A stretch of DNA of 64,000 bases from Vibrio sagamiensis NBRC 104589 (GCF_007990935.1 NZ_BJXJ01000002.1:1-64000); one strand, 5' to 3'; counted from the first letter of the stretch, positions 26,045 to 37,053 are shown. The notes: a model not told the origin generated them from the sequence alone. A program made the numbers and translations.

Positions 26045-28906
26045 TTAAGCAAACTTACGTACTTCGCCTTCACCATCAACGTTAGAAGCACAGCGACCAC
26101 AAATTTTCTCGTGGTTAGCCACACTACCAACATCTGCAGTATGATGCCAACAACGGTCACATTTCTCACCCGCTGCTGCTGCAACTTCAACCCAAAGTCC
26201 ATCAATATCTGTTGCACTTGCTTGGCCTGTTTTCTCGCTCAATGGCATAACATGCGCACCAGAAGTCAATAGAACAAAACGCAACTCATCTTCTAACTGA
26301 TTAAGTTTTGCCATCAACGCTTCATCAGCAAATAGCGTAACTTCGGCTTGAAGTGCACCACCGATGATTTTTTCTTTACGAGCATCTTCGAGTAGCTTAT
26401 TCACCGCACCACGCACTGCTTGAATTTCTGCCCAAAACTCGTTGTTCAGTTCTTCACCTTGTGCAAGGCCGAATAGCCCATCAAACCACTCACCAGTAAA
26501 GACGAATTTTTCACGCTTCTCACCAGACGGCAACAGGCTTGGCATTTCATTCCAGATTTCATCGGCGGTGAATGACATAATTGGCGCCATCCAACGAACC
26601 AAAGCTTCTACGATGTAGTAAAGCGCCGTCTGACAGCTGCGTTGAGCATGACCACCACGTTTCGCGGTGTACTGACGGTCTTTAATTACATCAAGGTAGA
26701 ATGATCCCATTTCAATAGAACAGAAGTGCATTAAGCGTTGAGTCACCGCATGAATGTTATAGTCTTCATAAGCTTTAATGATATCTTCTTGTGCTGCTTG
26801 AGCACGACCAACAGCCCAACGGTCCAGCGACACCATTTCTTCAACTGGAACAATATCAGTGGCTGGGTTAAAGCCATTTAAGTTTGCTAGGAAGAAACGC
26901 GCAGTGTTACGAATACGACGGTAAGCATCCGCTGAACGTTTTAGGATTTCATCTGATACTGCCACTTCACCTGTGTAGTCTGTAGAAGCAACCCACAAAC
27001 GCAGAATATCGGCACCTAGTTTGTTCGTCACATCTTTTGGTAATACAACGTTACCAATCGATTTCGACATTTTGTGACCTTTACCATCAACAACAAAGCC
27101 GTGGGTCAATACTTGCTTGTATGGTGCTTCGTCTTTCATCGCAACGGATGAGATCAGGGATGACTGGAACCAGCCACGATGTTGGTCTGAACCTTCAAGG
27201 TAAAGATCAGCGCTGTGACCATTGAATTCTTCACGAGCATCAACAACCGCAGAGTGCGTTACACCAGAATCAAACCAAACGTCAAGTGTATCAAGCACTT
27301 TCTCGTATTGAGCAGCGTCATCACCAAGAAGTTCAGCAGCATCGACATCCCACCATGCTTGAATGCCTTTTTCTTCAACCAACAGAGCAACCTTCTCAAT
27401 CAGCTCCAGCGTATTTGGGTGAAGCTCTGACGTTTCTTTGTGTACAAATAGAGCGATAGGCACACCCCATGTGCGTTGACGAGAGATACACCACTCCGGA
27501 CGACCTTCGATCATCCCTTCAATACGGCTTTGACCCCACTCAGGCATCCATTCAACATTCTTGATCGACTCTAACGCTTTAGCACGTAGACCAGCTTGAT
27601 CCATAGAGACAAACCATTGAGGCGTTGCTCGGAAGATGATTGGGGTTTTATGGCGCCAGCAGTGTGGGTAGCTGTGCTCGTAAGCATGGTGGTGAAGTAA
27701 CGCACCTTTTTCTTTTAGAACATCAACAACTGCACCATTCGCCTTGAATACATGTTGGCCTGCAAATAGCTCGGTATCCGGTAAGTAAACACCATTTGAA
27801 CCCACTGGGTTCGCCACTTCTAGGTCGTATTTTTTACCAACCACAAAGTCTTCTTGACCATGACCAGGAGCGGTATGAACAACACCAGTACCAGAATCCG
27901 TTGTCACATGGTCACCAAGGATTGCAGGAACAGTGAAGTTGTAGAACGGATGCTGGAATTGAGTTAACTCAAGTTCACTGCCTTTGGCAAAACCTAGATT
28001 ATGGAAATGCTCGATATCAGCACGGTCCATCACATCTTTGGCTAACTCTGATGCGACTATAATACGCTCTGGTTTTGTTTCAGAAGCTTCATCACCTTCA
28101 ACTTGGATAAGCACATATTCAAGGTCATCACGTAAACAAACTGCACGGTTTGCAGGCAATGTCCATGGCGTGGTTGTCCAAATAACGATAGAAACATCGC
28201 CTTTACCTTCGTGACCTTCAGTAAGCTCAAATTTAGATAGCAGTTCAGCTTCATCTGCGGCTTTAAAACGAACATCAATAGAAGGGGAAACTTTGTCTTT
28301 GTACTCGACTTCTGCTTCTGCAAGTGCAGAGCCACAATCTGTACACCAATGAACAGGTTTGAAACCTTTCAATAAATGACCTTTGCTAGCAATTTTACCT
28401 AAAGCGCGAACAATGTTTGCTTCAGTTGCAAAGTCCATCGTGCGATATGGTTTATCCCACTCACCCATAACACCCAGACGCTTAAAGCTTTCTTTCTGGC
28501 CTTCGACTTGGCCTGCTGCATATTCGCGACACTTCTCGCGAAACTCTGCTGCCGTCACTTTTTGACCTGGTTTGCCCACTTTCTTTTCTACCATCAACTC
28601 GATAGGCAGACCATGACAGTCCCAACCAGGCACATAAGGTGCATCAAAACCAGAAAGTGTTTTGGATTTAATAATAATGTCTTTAAGAATCTTGTTTAGC
28701 GCGTGACCAAGGTGAATATCACCATTTGCATAAGGAGGGCCATCGTGTAATACGAATGACTTTTTGCCTTTTTTAGCTTTACGGATCTCACCGTAAAGGT
28801 CTTCTTTATACCAACGCTTTAGCATTTCTGGCTCACGATTAGCCAGGTTGCCACGCATTGGAAACCCTGTTTCAGGTAAATTCAGGGTATCTTTATACTC
28901 ACTCAT
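26045..28906 (-). CDS. ileS: Isoleucyl-tRNA synthetase IleS
   Basis: IleS is a class Ia aminoacyl-tRNA synthetase that charges tRNA-Ile and edits Val-tRNA-Ile. The 953 residues compare with 938 in E. coli. The HIGH motif is seen as HLGH in [16 protein letters not shown] (about 58-73). The CP1 editing domain is about 200-400, including [13 protein letters not shown] and [15 protein letters not shown]. The KMSKS motif is in [10 protein letters not shown] (near 620). The C-terminal zinc finger uses CDRCWHH and CGRCASN. It follows ribF by 64 bp in the same orientation. Confidence 0.98.
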   Translation of the reverse strand: MSEYKDTLNLPETGFPMRGNLANREPEMLKRWYKEDLYGEIRKAKKGKKSFVLHDGPPYANGDIHLGHALNKILKDIIIKSKTLSGFDAPYVPGWDCHGLPIELMVEKKVGKPGQKVTAAEFREKCREYAAGQVEGQKESFKRLGVMGEWDKPYRTMDFATEANIVRALGKIASKGHLLKGFKPVHWCTDCGSALAEAEVEYKDKVSPSIDVRFKAADEAELLSKFELTEGHEGKGDVSIVIWTTTPWTLPANRAVCLRDDLEYVLIQVEGDEASETKPERIIVASELAKDVMDRADIEHFHNLGFAKGSELELTQFQHPFYNFTVPAILGDHVTTDSGTGVVHTAPGHGQEDFVVGKKYDLEVANPVGSNGVYLPDTELFAGQHVFKANGAVVDVLKEKGALLHHHAYEHSYPHCWRHKTPIIFRATPQWFVSMDQAGLRAKALESIKNVEWMPEWGQSRIEGMIEGRPEWCISRQRTWGVPIALFVHKETSELHPNTLELIEKVALLVEEKGIQAWWDVDAAELLGDDAAQYEKVLDTLDVWFDSGVTHSAVVDAREEFNGHSADLYLEGSDQHRGWFQSSLISSVAMKDEAPYKQVLTHGFVVDGKGHKMSKSIGNVVLPKDVTNKLGADILRLWVASTDYTGEVAVSDEILKRSADAYRRIRNTARFFLANLNGFNPATDIVPVEEMVSLDRWAVGRAQAAQEDIIKAYEDYNIHAVTQRLMHFCSIEMGSFYLDVIKDRQYTAKRGGHAQRSCQTALYYIVEALVRWMAPIMSFTADEIWNEMPSLLPSGEKREKFVFTGEWFDGLFGLAQGEELNNEFWAEIQAVRGAVNKLLEDARKEKIIGGALQAEVTLFADEALMAKLNQLEDELRFVLLTSGAHVMPLSEKTGQASATDIDGLWVEVAAAAGEKCDRCWHHTADVGSVANHEKICGRCASNVDGEGEVRKFA

Positions 28907-28970
28907 CGATTCTTAATTCCGTTATATTGGGCGAAAGTTAGACATTATGTTGTTCGGTGGAATAAACCGT

Positions 28971-29906
28971 TCAACGCTTAAGCTGACGCAGCCACACCCT
29001 TGCTGCTTCAGCATCCAATTCAATTTGTTTTTTCAATAATTCAAACGATTCAAACTTTTCTTCATTGCGTAGTTTATATAAAAGTTCGACGTTTAAATGT
29101 TTGCCATATAGATCAGCCTTAAAGTCAAATAAATGCACTTCAAGTTGCTGACGAATGCCATTTACCGTTGGTCGCTGGCCAATATTAGCCACACCACCAA
29201 TCGGTTGTTCACTGACACCATACACCTGCACCACATAGACCCCAGAAACTGGAGATACACATCGTTTTAGTGGGATATTCGCGGTTGGGAAACCAATGGT
29301 TCGCCCCAGTTTTCTCCCGTGAGAGACACGACCACTAATGCTATAGTTACGACCCAACATGTTTTGTGCCGCACGTAAGTCACCACGAGCAAGTGCTTGT
29401 CTGATGGCAGTGCTACTGATTCTTTTATCATTCCAGCATACACTTTGAGTGCTGACGACTTCAAAGCCGTACTTTCGGCCAGCCTGCTCCAGCATAGCGA
29501 AGCTTCCCGTTCGGCCTTTGCCAAAACAAAAGTCATCGCCAACAACTAGAAACTTAACACCCAATCGCTTGACCAACAAGTCACAGATAAATTGCTCTGC
29601 CGTTAAATTGGCGAAACTGCGATTAAAGCCAGCGCAAAACAAGCGATCAAGGCCAAAGTGTTTCAGCTGAACGTATTTGTCTCGTAAACGTGCTAACCTT
29701 GCTGGCGCTTTATCTCGAGCAAATAACTCCATTGGTTGGGGCTCGAACGTCATCACAACCGAAGGTAAAGCCAGTTGTTCAGCTTTCTCTGACAACTGCT
29801 GCAGTACTCGTTGATGTCCTTTATGTACGCCATCAAAGTTACCAATCGTCAGCACACAGCCATGATGGCGTGGCTTGATATTGTGAATGCCTCTAATCAG
29901 TTCCAT
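28971..29906 (-). CDS. ribF: Bifunctional riboflavin kinase / FAD synthetase RibF
   Basis: RibF converts riboflavin to FMN and then FAD. The 311 residues compare with 313 in E. coli. The N-terminal nucleotidyltransferase domain has the HxGH-type motif in GNFDGVHKGHQRV (about 22-34) and ISSTAIRQAL near 165. The C-terminal flavokinase domain starts near 185, with GRVSHGRKLGRTIGFPTANI and the catalytic region NIGQRPTVNG followed by LEVHLFDF. It lies between murJ and ileS, the conserved proteobacterial order. Confidence 0.97.
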   Translation of the reverse strand: MELIRGIHNIKPRHHGCVLTIGNFDGVHKGHQRVLQQLSEKAEQLALPSVVMTFEPQPMELFARDKAPARLARLRDKYVQLKHFGLDRLFCAGFNRSFANLTAEQFICDLLVKRLGVKFLVVGDDFCFGKGRTGSFAMLEQAGRKYGFEVVSTQSVCWNDKRISSTAIRQALARGDLRAAQNMLGRNYSISGRVSHGRKLGRTIGFPTANIPLKRCVSPVSGVYVVQVYGVSEQPIGGVANIGQRPTVNGIRQQLEVHLFDFKADLYGKHLNVELLYKLRNEEKFESFELLKKQIELDAEAARVWLRQLKR

Positions 29907-29977
29907 CGGATACTGCTTATGCCTCTGTTGTTTTGATTTGCACTGTGTTTAACTGGCAGATTATATACTAATCTACC

Positions 29978-31540
29978 CTATTCTGTCCCAGCTTTTAGGT
30001 CTTTTAGACGTACACCGAGTAAAAAGACAACAGCAAGGTAAACGGCCGTACCAAGTGCAATCAACATTCCAAGAGTACCACCGCGGCGAGCAAAGTCCCA
30101 ATCCAACCACACCGACATGTCTGCAAGCTGCCAGACAATCACAGCCACCATCGCCGCCCCAGCAATCATCAAACGTAAGATAAACAGTAGGGTACGTTTC
30201 GTCATATGATAAACTCCTGAGATATGTAAACCACGATACAACAGTGCCATGTTAACAAATGCAGACAAGGCCGTTGCCATTGCTAATCCAACATAGCCAT
30301 AGAAATAAGCCAAAATCGCATTGAATATCATGTTGGTTGACATCGCAATAATGCCATATTTGACAGGTGTTTTCGTATCTTGACGTGAGTAGTAACCAGG
30401 AGCCAATACTTTAATCAACATAAAGAATAGCAAACCTGACGCATAAGCCAGCAATGAAAGTGATGCATGCTCGACATCTTGAGGTGAAAATTCACCTCGC
30501 ATGAACAATACCATCAGCATAGGTTTGGCCAATACCATCAACCCTAGCATGGCAGGAATGCCAAGTAAGGTCACCATGCGTACCCCCCAATCCATCGTAT
30601 GTGCAAAGCCCTCACTATGCGCATCAACATGCTTACGTGATAAAGCGGGTAACACTACTGTCGCAATAGCAATACCAAATAAGCCCAATGGAAACTCCAA
30701 CAAACGGTCTGAATAATACAACCAACTGATCGAACCCGATTGTAAAAAACTTGCAATAAATGTATCCAGCAATAAATTTATTTGACTGACCGAAACCCCA
30801 AATAATGCAGGGATCATAAGCGTTCGTATTTTAACAACTCCTGGGTCTTTCCACCCCCACTTCGGTTTCACCATAACTCCAGCTCGAATAAGAAAAGGAA
30901 TTTGGAATAGAAATTGCACTAAGCCACCTAAGAAAACACCAATGGATAAACCAATCTCCGGTTGAGGCATTTGTGGGGCGATAAACCAAGCGGCTAAAAT
31001 GATCATCACGTTCAAAAACACAGGGGTAAAAGAAGAGACGGCAAATTTGCCCAAAGTATTCAGTATCGAGCCAGAGAGCGCAACAAAGGTAATAAACCAC
31101 AAATATGGGAAAGTGATTTTAAGCATCACACTAGCAAGCTCAAACTTTTCAGCAGAAGGGCCTCCACGAAGCCAATCTAAAAACCAACCAAAACCAAATA
31201 ATGCGGTCACCACACTCGACCCAATCACACCAAGCAGTGTGACTAAAGAGACAATTACTCCTAAAGTACCCGCCGTGCGCGCAATCAGTTCTCGGGTTTT
31301 GTTCATATCTCCTTGAGCATGATTTTCAGTCAGTACTGGCACAAATGCTTGTGAGAAGGCCCCCTCAGCAAAAAGTCGCCTTAAAAAATTAGGGATTTTA
31401 TTTGCAAAGAAGAAAACATCGGCACTCGCACCTGCGCCCATCAAATTTGCGATTACAACATCACGAACTAAACCTAGAACGCGTGAAATTAATGTCATGG
31501 CACTGACGATCATGCCAGATTTGAGCAGTCGTTTACTCAC
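29978..31540 (-). CDS. murJ: Lipid II flippase MurJ (MviN)
   Basis: MurJ is an essential inner membrane MOP-superfamily transporter that flips lipid II outward for peptidoglycan synthesis. The 520 residues compare with 511 in E. coli and show about 14 hydrophobic segments. The N terminus carries the diagnostic SAMTLISRVLGLVRDVVIA and the stretch FFANKIPNFLRRLFAEGAFSQAFVPVL. It is the first gene of the string running to ispH and is divergent from rpsT across 290 bp. Confidence 0.96.
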   Translation of the reverse strand: MSKRLLKSGMIVSAMTLISRVLGLVRDVVIANLMGAGASADVFFFANKIPNFLRRLFAEGAFSQAFVPVLTENHAQGDMNKTRELIARTAGTLGVIVSLVTLLGVIGSSVVTALFGFGWFLDWLRGGPSAEKFELASVMLKITFPYLWFITFVALSGSILNTLGKFAVSSFTPVFLNVMIILAAWFIAPQMPQPEIGLSIGVFLGGLVQFLFQIPFLIRAGVMVKPKWGWKDPGVVKIRTLMIPALFGVSVSQINLLLDTFIASFLQSGSISWLYYSDRLLEFPLGLFGIAIATVVLPALSRKHVDAHSEGFAHTMDWGVRMVTLLGIPAMLGLMVLAKPMLMVLFMRGEFSPQDVEHASLSLLAYASGLLFFMLIKVLAPGYYSRQDTKTPVKYGIIAMSTNMIFNAILAYFYGYVGLAMATALSAFVNMALLYRGLHISGVYHMTKRTLLFILRLMIAGAAMVAVIVWQLADMSVWLDWDFARRGGTLGMLIALGTAVYLAVVFLLGVRLKDLKAGTE

Positions 31541-31754
31541 TATTACCTCAGAATCTCACTAAACATGGCTCACCCGATTTCGATAAATCGTTGAAAGCGC
31601 TAAATGGGCATTAAAAATCTATCTACTAACTCGATCTAAGTGGATAATTATTAGCAATGGTCTAAAAATACTGTTAGAATCCACGCCATCTTAACCGCGA
31701 TAGCCTCTCGAACCAAAATTTGTTTTGGGTACGATTGGTTTTTGCACAAATCAT

Positions 31755-31783
31755 TTGACATTTAAGCGCAAATGAGGGATATT
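31755..31783 (+). promoter_or_regulatory. rpsT promoter
   Basis: TTGACA (31755-31760), a 17-bp spacer and GATATT (31778-31783), followed by the GC-rich CCTCGCC typical of stringently controlled ribosomal promoters. A second, weaker promoter (TTAGCA at 31651 and TAGAAT at 31675) lies upstream. E. coli rpsT also has two promoters. Confidence 0.7.
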
Positions 31784-31830
31784 CCTCGCCCTTAAATTGT
31801 CACAGAACTAAGTTTTTGGGAGTTAGACCC

Positions 31831-32091
31831 TTGGCAAATAGTAAATCTGCTAAGAAGCGCGCTATCCAAGCTGAGAAACGTCGTCAGCACAATGCTAGCC
31901 GTCGCTCAATGATGCGTACTTACATGAAGAAAACTGTTGCTGCTATCGAAGCAGGCGACAAAGAAGCTGCAACTGCTGCATTTGCTGCAGTTACACCTAT
32001 CCTAGACCGCATGGCGACTAAAGGCCTTATTCATAAGAATAAAGCTGCTCGTCACAAGTCTCGTTTCACTGCACAAATCAAAGCTCTTTAA
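31831..32091 (+). CDS. rpsT: 30S ribosomal protein S20
   Basis: S20 is a primary 16S rRNA-binding protein of the small subunit. The 86 residues follow the family pattern [20 protein letters not shown] and end [18 protein letters not shown]; they are strongly basic. The start is the TTG at 31831, eight bases after GGGAG. The upstream in-frame extension is not conserved. E. coli rpsT also starts with UUG, which is part of its translational autoregulation, so retention of TTG here suggests the same control. Confidence 0.97.
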   Translation: MANSKSAKKRAIQAEKRRQHNASRRSMMRTYMKKTVAAIEAGDKEAATAAFAAVTPILDRMATKGLIHKNKAARHKSRFTAQIKAL

Positions 32092-32115
32092 TAGAAACTT
32101 GATCTTACAGTGAAG

Positions 32116-32142
32116 AAAAAACCGGCTTTTGCCGGTTTTTTT
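32116..32142 (+). terminator. Terminator of rpsT
   Basis: AAAAACCGGC (32116-32125) pairs with GCCGGTTTTT around a 4-nt loop, with T continuing to 32142. Confidence 0.92.
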
Positions 32143-32235
32143 ATATCTTTTTGTCTTACTGTATAGTACAGATGATAAAAAAGCCGACATTGTCAGCTTT
32201 ATAAGAGTTTTAATTTCAGCGAAAGTTGGTCCTAG

Positions 32236-32556
32236 TTATAAACTCCCAGCGCCTTCTCCAGTATCCGCACAGTAAATAGAATGCAGCAGCTGAATCAAAG
32301 CTTTTGCATTATCACTTTCTAAGCTATAGAACACAGTTTGTGCTTCCTTTCGTGTTGCAACAAGCTGATCACGACGAAGCCAAGCTAAGTGTTGTGACAA
32401 TGCCGATTGGCTTAATTCTAACTTTACACATAATTCTCCAACTGATAACTCTTGGTCATGCAGCATACAAAGAATTTGCAATCGCCTTTCATTAGCCATC
32501 GCTTTAAGTAATACCACGGCTTTTGGGGCGTGTTTCTCCATTTTTTGTAAGTTCAT
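32236..32556 (-). CDS. hlyU: ArsR/SmtB-family transcriptional activator HlyU
   Basis: HlyU is a winged-helix dimer known in several Vibrio species for raising expression of haemolysin/RTX toxin genes, largely by displacing H-NS. From ATG 32556 (AGGAG 8 nt upstream) the protein has 106 residues and starts MNLQKMEKHAPKAVVLLKAM. The recognition region is LSQSALSQHLAWLRRD. Cysteines at 30, 43 and 96 are present, but the ArsR metal-site pattern (ELCVCDL) is not; here it is GELCVKLEL. Redox sensing through Cys has been proposed for HlyU. The frame extends to 32577, but the first seven residues are unconserved. No toxin gene is in this window, so targets lie elsewhere. Confidence 0.88.
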   Translation of the reverse strand: MNLQKMEKHAPKAVVLLKAMANERRLQILCMLHDQELSVGELCVKLELSQSALSQHLAWLRRDQLVATRKEAQTVFYSLESDNAKALIQLLHSIYCADTGEGAGSL

Positions 32557-32683
32557 CTCCTGGACTCCTAGCGACAACGCACTTGACCTATCCTAGGCAA
32601 GGTTGCTGTATTATATAAATTCTATCGTTTTGAGTTATAATTTTATTGATAGTAATCTATTTGCGAGTCCAACGAAACCTTGT

Positions 32684-33574
32684 TTATTCAAACATTTGAC
32701 TAAAGTTTGCATCACATACGCTCTTTACAGCGGGATGCTGTATCATTCTCTCAGCAAAAATGACGTAATACTCTTCTTTTAGATCATAAATATGGCTGAT
32801 GAGTTGCAGATTCTGGTCATCTTCTATCTCTGACATATACACTGTCGGTGCAAGAAAAATCACATTATTATGAAAACGGGCAAAAGCTTTCATCAAAGCA
32901 ACATCATCAAACTCACCTAAGATATTTGGCTGTAAGCCTTGATGATCAAACCATTGTAATACTTTACGCCCCATTGCCGTTCGAGCAGCAGGTAAAAGAA
33001 GCTTCTTGTGCTCTAAAATAGCAGGAAAATTAACGTTATTGATCGGTGATGATGCAAAAAAACTCATACTACTTTCACCAAGCTTTTTGCTGTAGAGTCC
33101 CGGACTCTGAGTTGAATCAACGGGACAGTCGGATAAGATCATATCCAGTTTATGTTGAGATAAACGTTCTAAAAGTAATTCGTGCGTCGCTTCATAACAT
33201 CGTAAATGAATACGATTGTCTTCCGGTACCGTTGTCATCAAAATTTCACTCACAAGACGTTTTGAAAGCGCATCCGCGACCCCGACTTCAAATAGGACAT
33301 TCGAATACTGACTATAATTAACGACATCAAGCATTTCATAACTTAGACCAAACATTCGATCCGCATATTTATAAACCAATTGACCTAATTCTGTTGGCTC
33401 TACTGTTCTACCATTACGTTTGGTAAGTCTACCTTTCATTCGCTCTTCTAATGCTTTGATCTGTCCGGTAACGGTTTGAGGCGTTAAAAAGAGTGCTTCT
33501 GCGGCTTTAGTAACAGAGCCTTGTTTGCACACCATCCAAAAATAATAAAGGTGGTTGTAATTTAAATGTGACAT
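32684..33574 (-). CDS. nhaR: LysR-type transcriptional activator NhaR
   Basis: NhaR responds to Na+/Li+ and activates nhaA (Na+/H+ antiporter) and, in E. coli, other genes including pgaABCD. ATG 33574 is preceded by AGGGGA at 6 nt and gives 296 residues starting [20 protein letters not shown]. The longer frame to 33622 adds a spurious hydrophobic stretch. The N-terminal HTH shows [24 protein letters not shown]. The inducer domain keeps NhaR-specific stretches such as [31 protein letters not shown] and [15 protein letters not shown]. nhaA is not adjacent, unlike E. coli nhaAR; the divergent neighbour is the sodium-coupled nptA. Confidence 0.93.
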   Translation of the reverse strand: MSHLNYNHLYYFWMVCKQGSVTKAAEALFLTPQTVTGQIKALEERMKGRLTKRNGRTVEPTELGQLVYKYADRMFGLSYEMLDVVNYSQYSNVLFEVGVADALSKRLVSEILMTTVPEDNRIHLRCYEATHELLLERLSQHKLDMILSDCPVDSTQSPGLYSKKLGESSMSFFASSPINNVNFPAILEHKKLLLPAARTAMGRKVLQWFDHQGLQPNILGEFDDVALMKAFARFHNNVIFLAPTVYMSEIEDDQNLQLISHIYDLKEEYYVIFAERMIQHPAVKSVCDANFSQMFE

Positions 33575-34051
33575 TTTCTTTTCCCCTAACAGAAGGTAAT
33601 AAAGGAGTATTAACATACTCAAATGACTTCAAAAAACTATATAGAGCACGGTCACCATGTTCACTTTAAAAACCACTATTCATGGGTTCGGTAATGCCTA
33701 CAAATTAGTAGTCTAATGTTTGTTTTTTCCGAAGTGTTCTGTGTCATAATGTCATATACAAAAATAAACTCAAATAAATCGATTAAAGCTAAATCACAAT
33801 AAGCACTGGGATAATACTATTTTTTCTAGAGGGGCTTTTACAGCCACCAATACAAAAATAAGATACTGAATATAAATAGATAATTAAAAATCAATAACTT
33901 ATATTAAAAGCTTTACTCCCCTCCTCTAAAGCCAAGAAAAGTTACACTTACTTCAACTGACTGTAATATTAATGAAATATTTCTTTACTAATATCGCCCA
34001 CAGTTTCAACTACAGACCAAATACTTAAACCAAAGGTCAACGGAGAAAATT
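33575..34051. promoter_or_regulatory. Divergent nhaR / nptA intergenic region
   Basis: 477 bp, very AT-rich, with no convincing gene. A TGTCATAATGTCATA (about 33752-33766) resembles two Pho-box half sites, but their spacing (8 bp) is not the 11 bp of a PhoB box. GGAGAAAATT precedes the nptA ATG. No promoter was fixed. Confidence 0.35.
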
Positions 34052-35200
34052 ATGATGAACCAAGCTACTTCAACAGCACAACCTATTGCGAGTACTAATC
34101 GCTGGGTTCGCTGGGCTAACTTGGCGTTCATGTTATACCTGCTTCTTTTAGCAGTATCTATGATTGGTAGCGGTTTCAAATGGGCAACAGGCGACCAAGC
34201 AAAAGTCTTATTTGAATTTGCTTCACACCCTATTGCTGGTTTAATGATTGGCTTAGTAGCCACTGCATTAATTCAATCTTCTAGTACAGTCACTTCTATT
34301 ATTGTTGGCCTTGTCGCTGGTGGCCTTCCTGTAGAAACCGCTATTCCTATGGTAATGGGTGCAAACATTGGCACAACGTTGACCAATACACTTGTATCCC
34401 TTGGCCACATGCGGTGCAAAGAGGAATTTAAGCGAGCATTCGCCAGTGCAACCATCCACGATTTCTTTAACCTATTGGCAGTACTTATCTTCCTACCTCT
34501 CGAAATGATGTTTGGTATTCTGGAAAAGATCTCTCATTGGTTGGTATCACCTTTACTGAATGCTGGTGACATGAGCATGAAAGGCTTTGATTTTATTAAG
34601 CCAATCACAAAACCAGTAGTCAGTGCCATCAAAGAGCCACTGTCTACGTTTGGTGATAGCGTTGGTGGTATCATCCTGATCGTTATGGGTATAAGTACCA
34701 TCTTTGTTGCGATCACTGTCATGGGTAAATTGATGAAAAGCCTAATGGTAGGAAGGGCACGTGATATTTTGAAAAATGCAATTGGTCGTGGTCCAATTCA
34801 CGGCATCGTATCGGGCTCACTGGTGACGATTTTAGTTCAATCATCTTCAACAACAACAAGTTTAATGGTCCCTCTTGTTGGTTCTGGAGTACTAAAAGTT
34901 CGTGATATATACCCATTTACGTTGGGTGCTAATATCGGCACTTGTATTACTGCACTACTTGCAGCCACAGCAGTATCAGGTGAGTTTGCAGTTTTCGCCT
35001 TACAAATTGCCTTGGTCCATCTTACATTTAATGTCCTAGCAACGGTGCTTATTTTTGGTATTCCGATGCTACGAGAAATTCCCGTTAAGTGTGCAGAGTT
35101 CCTTTCAGAGATGGCGACAAGAAATAAAGCGGTCGTCGCAGGTTATCTGCTGGCTGTTTTTTTAGTTCTTCCTGGAACCATCCTAGCACTGAGTGTTTAA
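34052..35200 (+). CDS. nptA: Sodium-dependent phosphate transporter NptA (Na/Pi cotransporter, PNaS family)
   Basis: Inner membrane Na+-coupled phosphate importer related to animal type II NaPi proteins. The 382 residues match the length I recall for V. cholerae NptA. The inverted duplication typical of the family is plain: LIQSSSTVTSIIVGLVAGG (about 71-89) and LVQSSSTTTSLMVPLVGSG (about 270-288), each with the QSSS signature, followed by GANIGTTLTNTLVSLG and GANIGTCITALLAA. About eight hydrophobic segments. A single-gene unit with a shared terminator. Confidence 0.92.
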   Translation: MMNQATSTAQPIASTNRWVRWANLAFMLYLLLLAVSMIGSGFKWATGDQAKVLFEFASHPIAGLMIGLVATALIQSSSTVTSIIVGLVAGGLPVETAIPMVMGANIGTTLTNTLVSLGHMRCKEEFKRAFASATIHDFFNLLAVLIFLPLEMMFGILEKISHWLVSPLLNAGDMSMKGFDFIKPITKPVVSAIKEPLSTFGDSVGGIILIVMGISTIFVAITVMGKLMKSLMVGRARDILKNAIGRGPIHGIVSGSLVTILVQSSSTTTSLMVPLVGSGVLKVRDIYPFTLGANIGTCITALLAATAVSGEFAVFALQIALVHLTFNVLATVLIFGIPMLREIPVKCAEFLSEMATRNKAVVAGYLLAVFLVLPGTILALSV

Positions 35201-35271
35201 ACTCTAGATACGACTATAGAATGTGGCTGTGACTCAATAAAAAATGCCTAAAACAGCCGCCATCTAATAAT

Positions 35272-35303
35272 AAAAAAGCTGACTCCAAAGGGTCAGCTTT
35301 TTT
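35272..35303. terminator. Bidirectional terminator between nptA and thyA
   Basis: AAAAAAGCTGAC (35272-35283) pairs with GTCAGCTTTTTT (35292-35303), giving T runs on both strands. Confidence 0.9.
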
Positions 35304-35333
35304 GATCTCGTCATCAACAACAACCGTATTTAA

Positions 35334-36185
35334 TTAAACTGAAAACGGATAGCGGATCGGGTCATGATGTTGATAATCTTCCACCCAAAAATCATCAAGC
35401 GTAACCCAGGTTTCTAAATCTTCTAATGATTTAATGCCTGGATTGATATGGAAAGTCGGCGCTTGCAACGGCTCTCGCTTAAGCTGAACATCACGCATTA
35501 ACTCAAGCTGATCTTCGTAAATATGCGCGTTAACCAGCTTGTGATAAGCTTGACCTGCTTTTTTACCTGTTATCTGAGCCATAATAGCCAAGAACACATA
35601 GACTTGAACCATATTAAAGTTCAATCCAAGCGGGACATCACAAGAACGCTGAGTACTATTTAGATACAATGTATCCCCAAGTAAAGAAAAGTGATGACTG
35701 TACATGCATGGTCTTAGGCATCCCATATGAAACTCGCCAGGGTTATAGAAATTGAGAATCTCACCTCTATCATCCACTCCACGAGTCAAGTCATCGACAA
35801 TTTTACGCAATTGATCGACATGACCGCCATCTGGCTTTGCCCAAGCACGACCTTGAACACCGTAGACTCGGCCCATATCATCTTCGCCTTTACGGTGCTT
35901 ATTATTCAGCCATGCTTGATTTAGGTTAGCATTCGCATCCCAAGTTTTTGTCCCAAGTTGACGAAAATCTTCGGCGTTATCGTAACCACGAATATAGCCC
36001 AGCAGCTCAGCAACCGCAGCTTTCCAAAAGCTTTTACGCGTTGTCACTAATGGAAATTGGTTATTCGCAACATCATAAGTTAGATCGGCGTTAATTACCG
36101 TCAGGCAACGTTTACCAGTTCGTTCATTTTCAACCCAAACGCCTTGGTCAACAATACGTTGACACAAATCTAAATACTGTTTCAC
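35334..36185 (-). CDS. thyA: Thymidylate synthase ThyA
   Basis: ThyA methylates dUMP to dTMP with methylene-tetrahydrofolate. The 283 residues are longer than E. coli ThyA (264), with an insert around [18 protein letters not shown]. The dUMP-binding signature [12 protein letters not shown] is intact. The catalytic Cys lies in [10 protein letters not shown], where the widespread motif is PPCH, so the residue after the nucleophile is Met rather than His. I recall the same variant in other Vibrio ThyA proteins. It is last in the rppH-ptsP-tauE/safE-lgt-thyA string, 9 bp after lgt. Confidence 0.95.
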   Translation of the reverse strand: MKQYLDLCQRIVDQGVWVENERTGKRCLTVINADLTYDVANNQFPLVTTRKSFWKAAVAELLGYIRGYDNAEDFRQLGTKTWDANANLNQAWLNNKHRKGEDDMGRVYGVQGRAWAKPDGGHVDQLRKIVDDLTRGVDDRGEILNFYNPGEFHMGCLRPCMYSHHFSLLGDTLYLNSTQRSCDVPLGLNFNMVQVYVFLAIMAQITGKKAGQAYHKLVNAHIYEDQLELMRDVQLKREPLQAPTFHINPGIKSLEDLETWVTLDDFWVEDYQHHDPIRYPFSV

Positions 36186-36194
36186 TCCAATTCC

Positions 36195-37016
36195 TTACTT
36201 CTTTTCTGCTGGAACTTTGTCTTGATATAGGCCTCGTTTGTAAGCCCAAATCATCATTAAAATACCCAAAATGATCATCGGTGACGAGAGGATCTGCCCC
36301 ATCGAAATGTAGTCACCATACAAGCCAAGTTGCGCATCTGGCTCACGGAAAAACTCAATGATGAAGCGGAATGTACCATACCCAGCCAAAAATAGCCCTG
36401 ATACTGCTCCTAACGGGCGTGGTTTTTTGATAAACCAGTTAAGAATAAAGAACAACACAACACCTTCAAGAAGCATTTCATACAATTGCGATGGATGACG
36501 CGGGACTGGACCACCCGTTGGAAATACAATTGCCCAAGGGATATCGGTCACTCTTCCCCATAGTTCACCGTTCATAAAGTTACCCATCCTTCCCATACCG
36601 AGACCGAAAGGCACTAAGGGTGCAACAAAATCAGCGACACCGAAAAAGCTGCGGCCATGTCTATGTGCATACCAGAACATCGCCGTAATGACTCCAAGCA
36701 ACCCACCATGGAATGACATGCCACCAGTCCATACTTTGAATAAATAAAGAGGGTCGGCAAGGAAAAGATCAAAGTTGTAAAAAATAACGTAGCCAACACG
36801 TCCACCAATAACAACGCCAAGGAAGCCCGCGAATAACAAATCAGAAACTTGTTCGCGGCTCCAACCACTGCCAGGTTTATCAGCACGGCGATTTGCAAGC
36901 CATAAAGCAAACATAAATCCAATAAGGTACATTAAGCCGTACCAACGTATAGAAATAGGGCCAATAGACACTAAAACAGGATCAATATTGGGAAATTCAA
37001 AATAGCCCTGAGACAT
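36195..37016 (-). CDS. lgt: Prolipoprotein diacylglyceryl transferase Lgt
   Basis: Lgt is an inner membrane enzyme that attaches diacylglycerol to the lipobox Cys of prolipoproteins, the step before LspA. The 273 residues have about seven hydrophobic segments. The Lgt signature [18 protein letters not shown] is present, as is the conserved His region SFHGGLLG. It sits directly before thyA, as in many gammaproteobacteria, and follows a TauE/SafE gene by 37 bp. Confidence 0.97.
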   Translation of the reverse strand: MSQGYFEFPNIDPVLVSIGPISIRWYGLMYLIGFMFALWLANRRADKPGSGWSREQVSDLLFAGFLGVVIGGRVGYVIFYNFDLFLADPLYLFKVWTGGMSFHGGLLGVITAMFWYAHRHGRSFFGVADFVAPLVPFGLGMGRMGNFMNGELWGRVTDIPWAIVFPTGGPVPRHPSQLYEMLLEGVVLFFILNWFIKKPRPLGAVSGLFLAGYGTFRFIIEFFREPDAQLGLYGDYISMGQILSSPMIILGILMMIWAYKRGLYQDKVPAEKK

Positions 37017-37053
37017 AAATCATTCTCTTCTTATTAATAGTTAACGGTGCACT

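Noticed and set aside
32157-32173. LexA (SOS) box in ACTGTATAGTACAGATG
   Set aside because: CTGT and ACAG are separated by 5 bases; a LexA box needs 8.
33750-33768. Pho box upstream of nptA
   Set aside because: Two TGTCA half sites are 8 bp apart rather than the 11 bp of a PhoB repeat.
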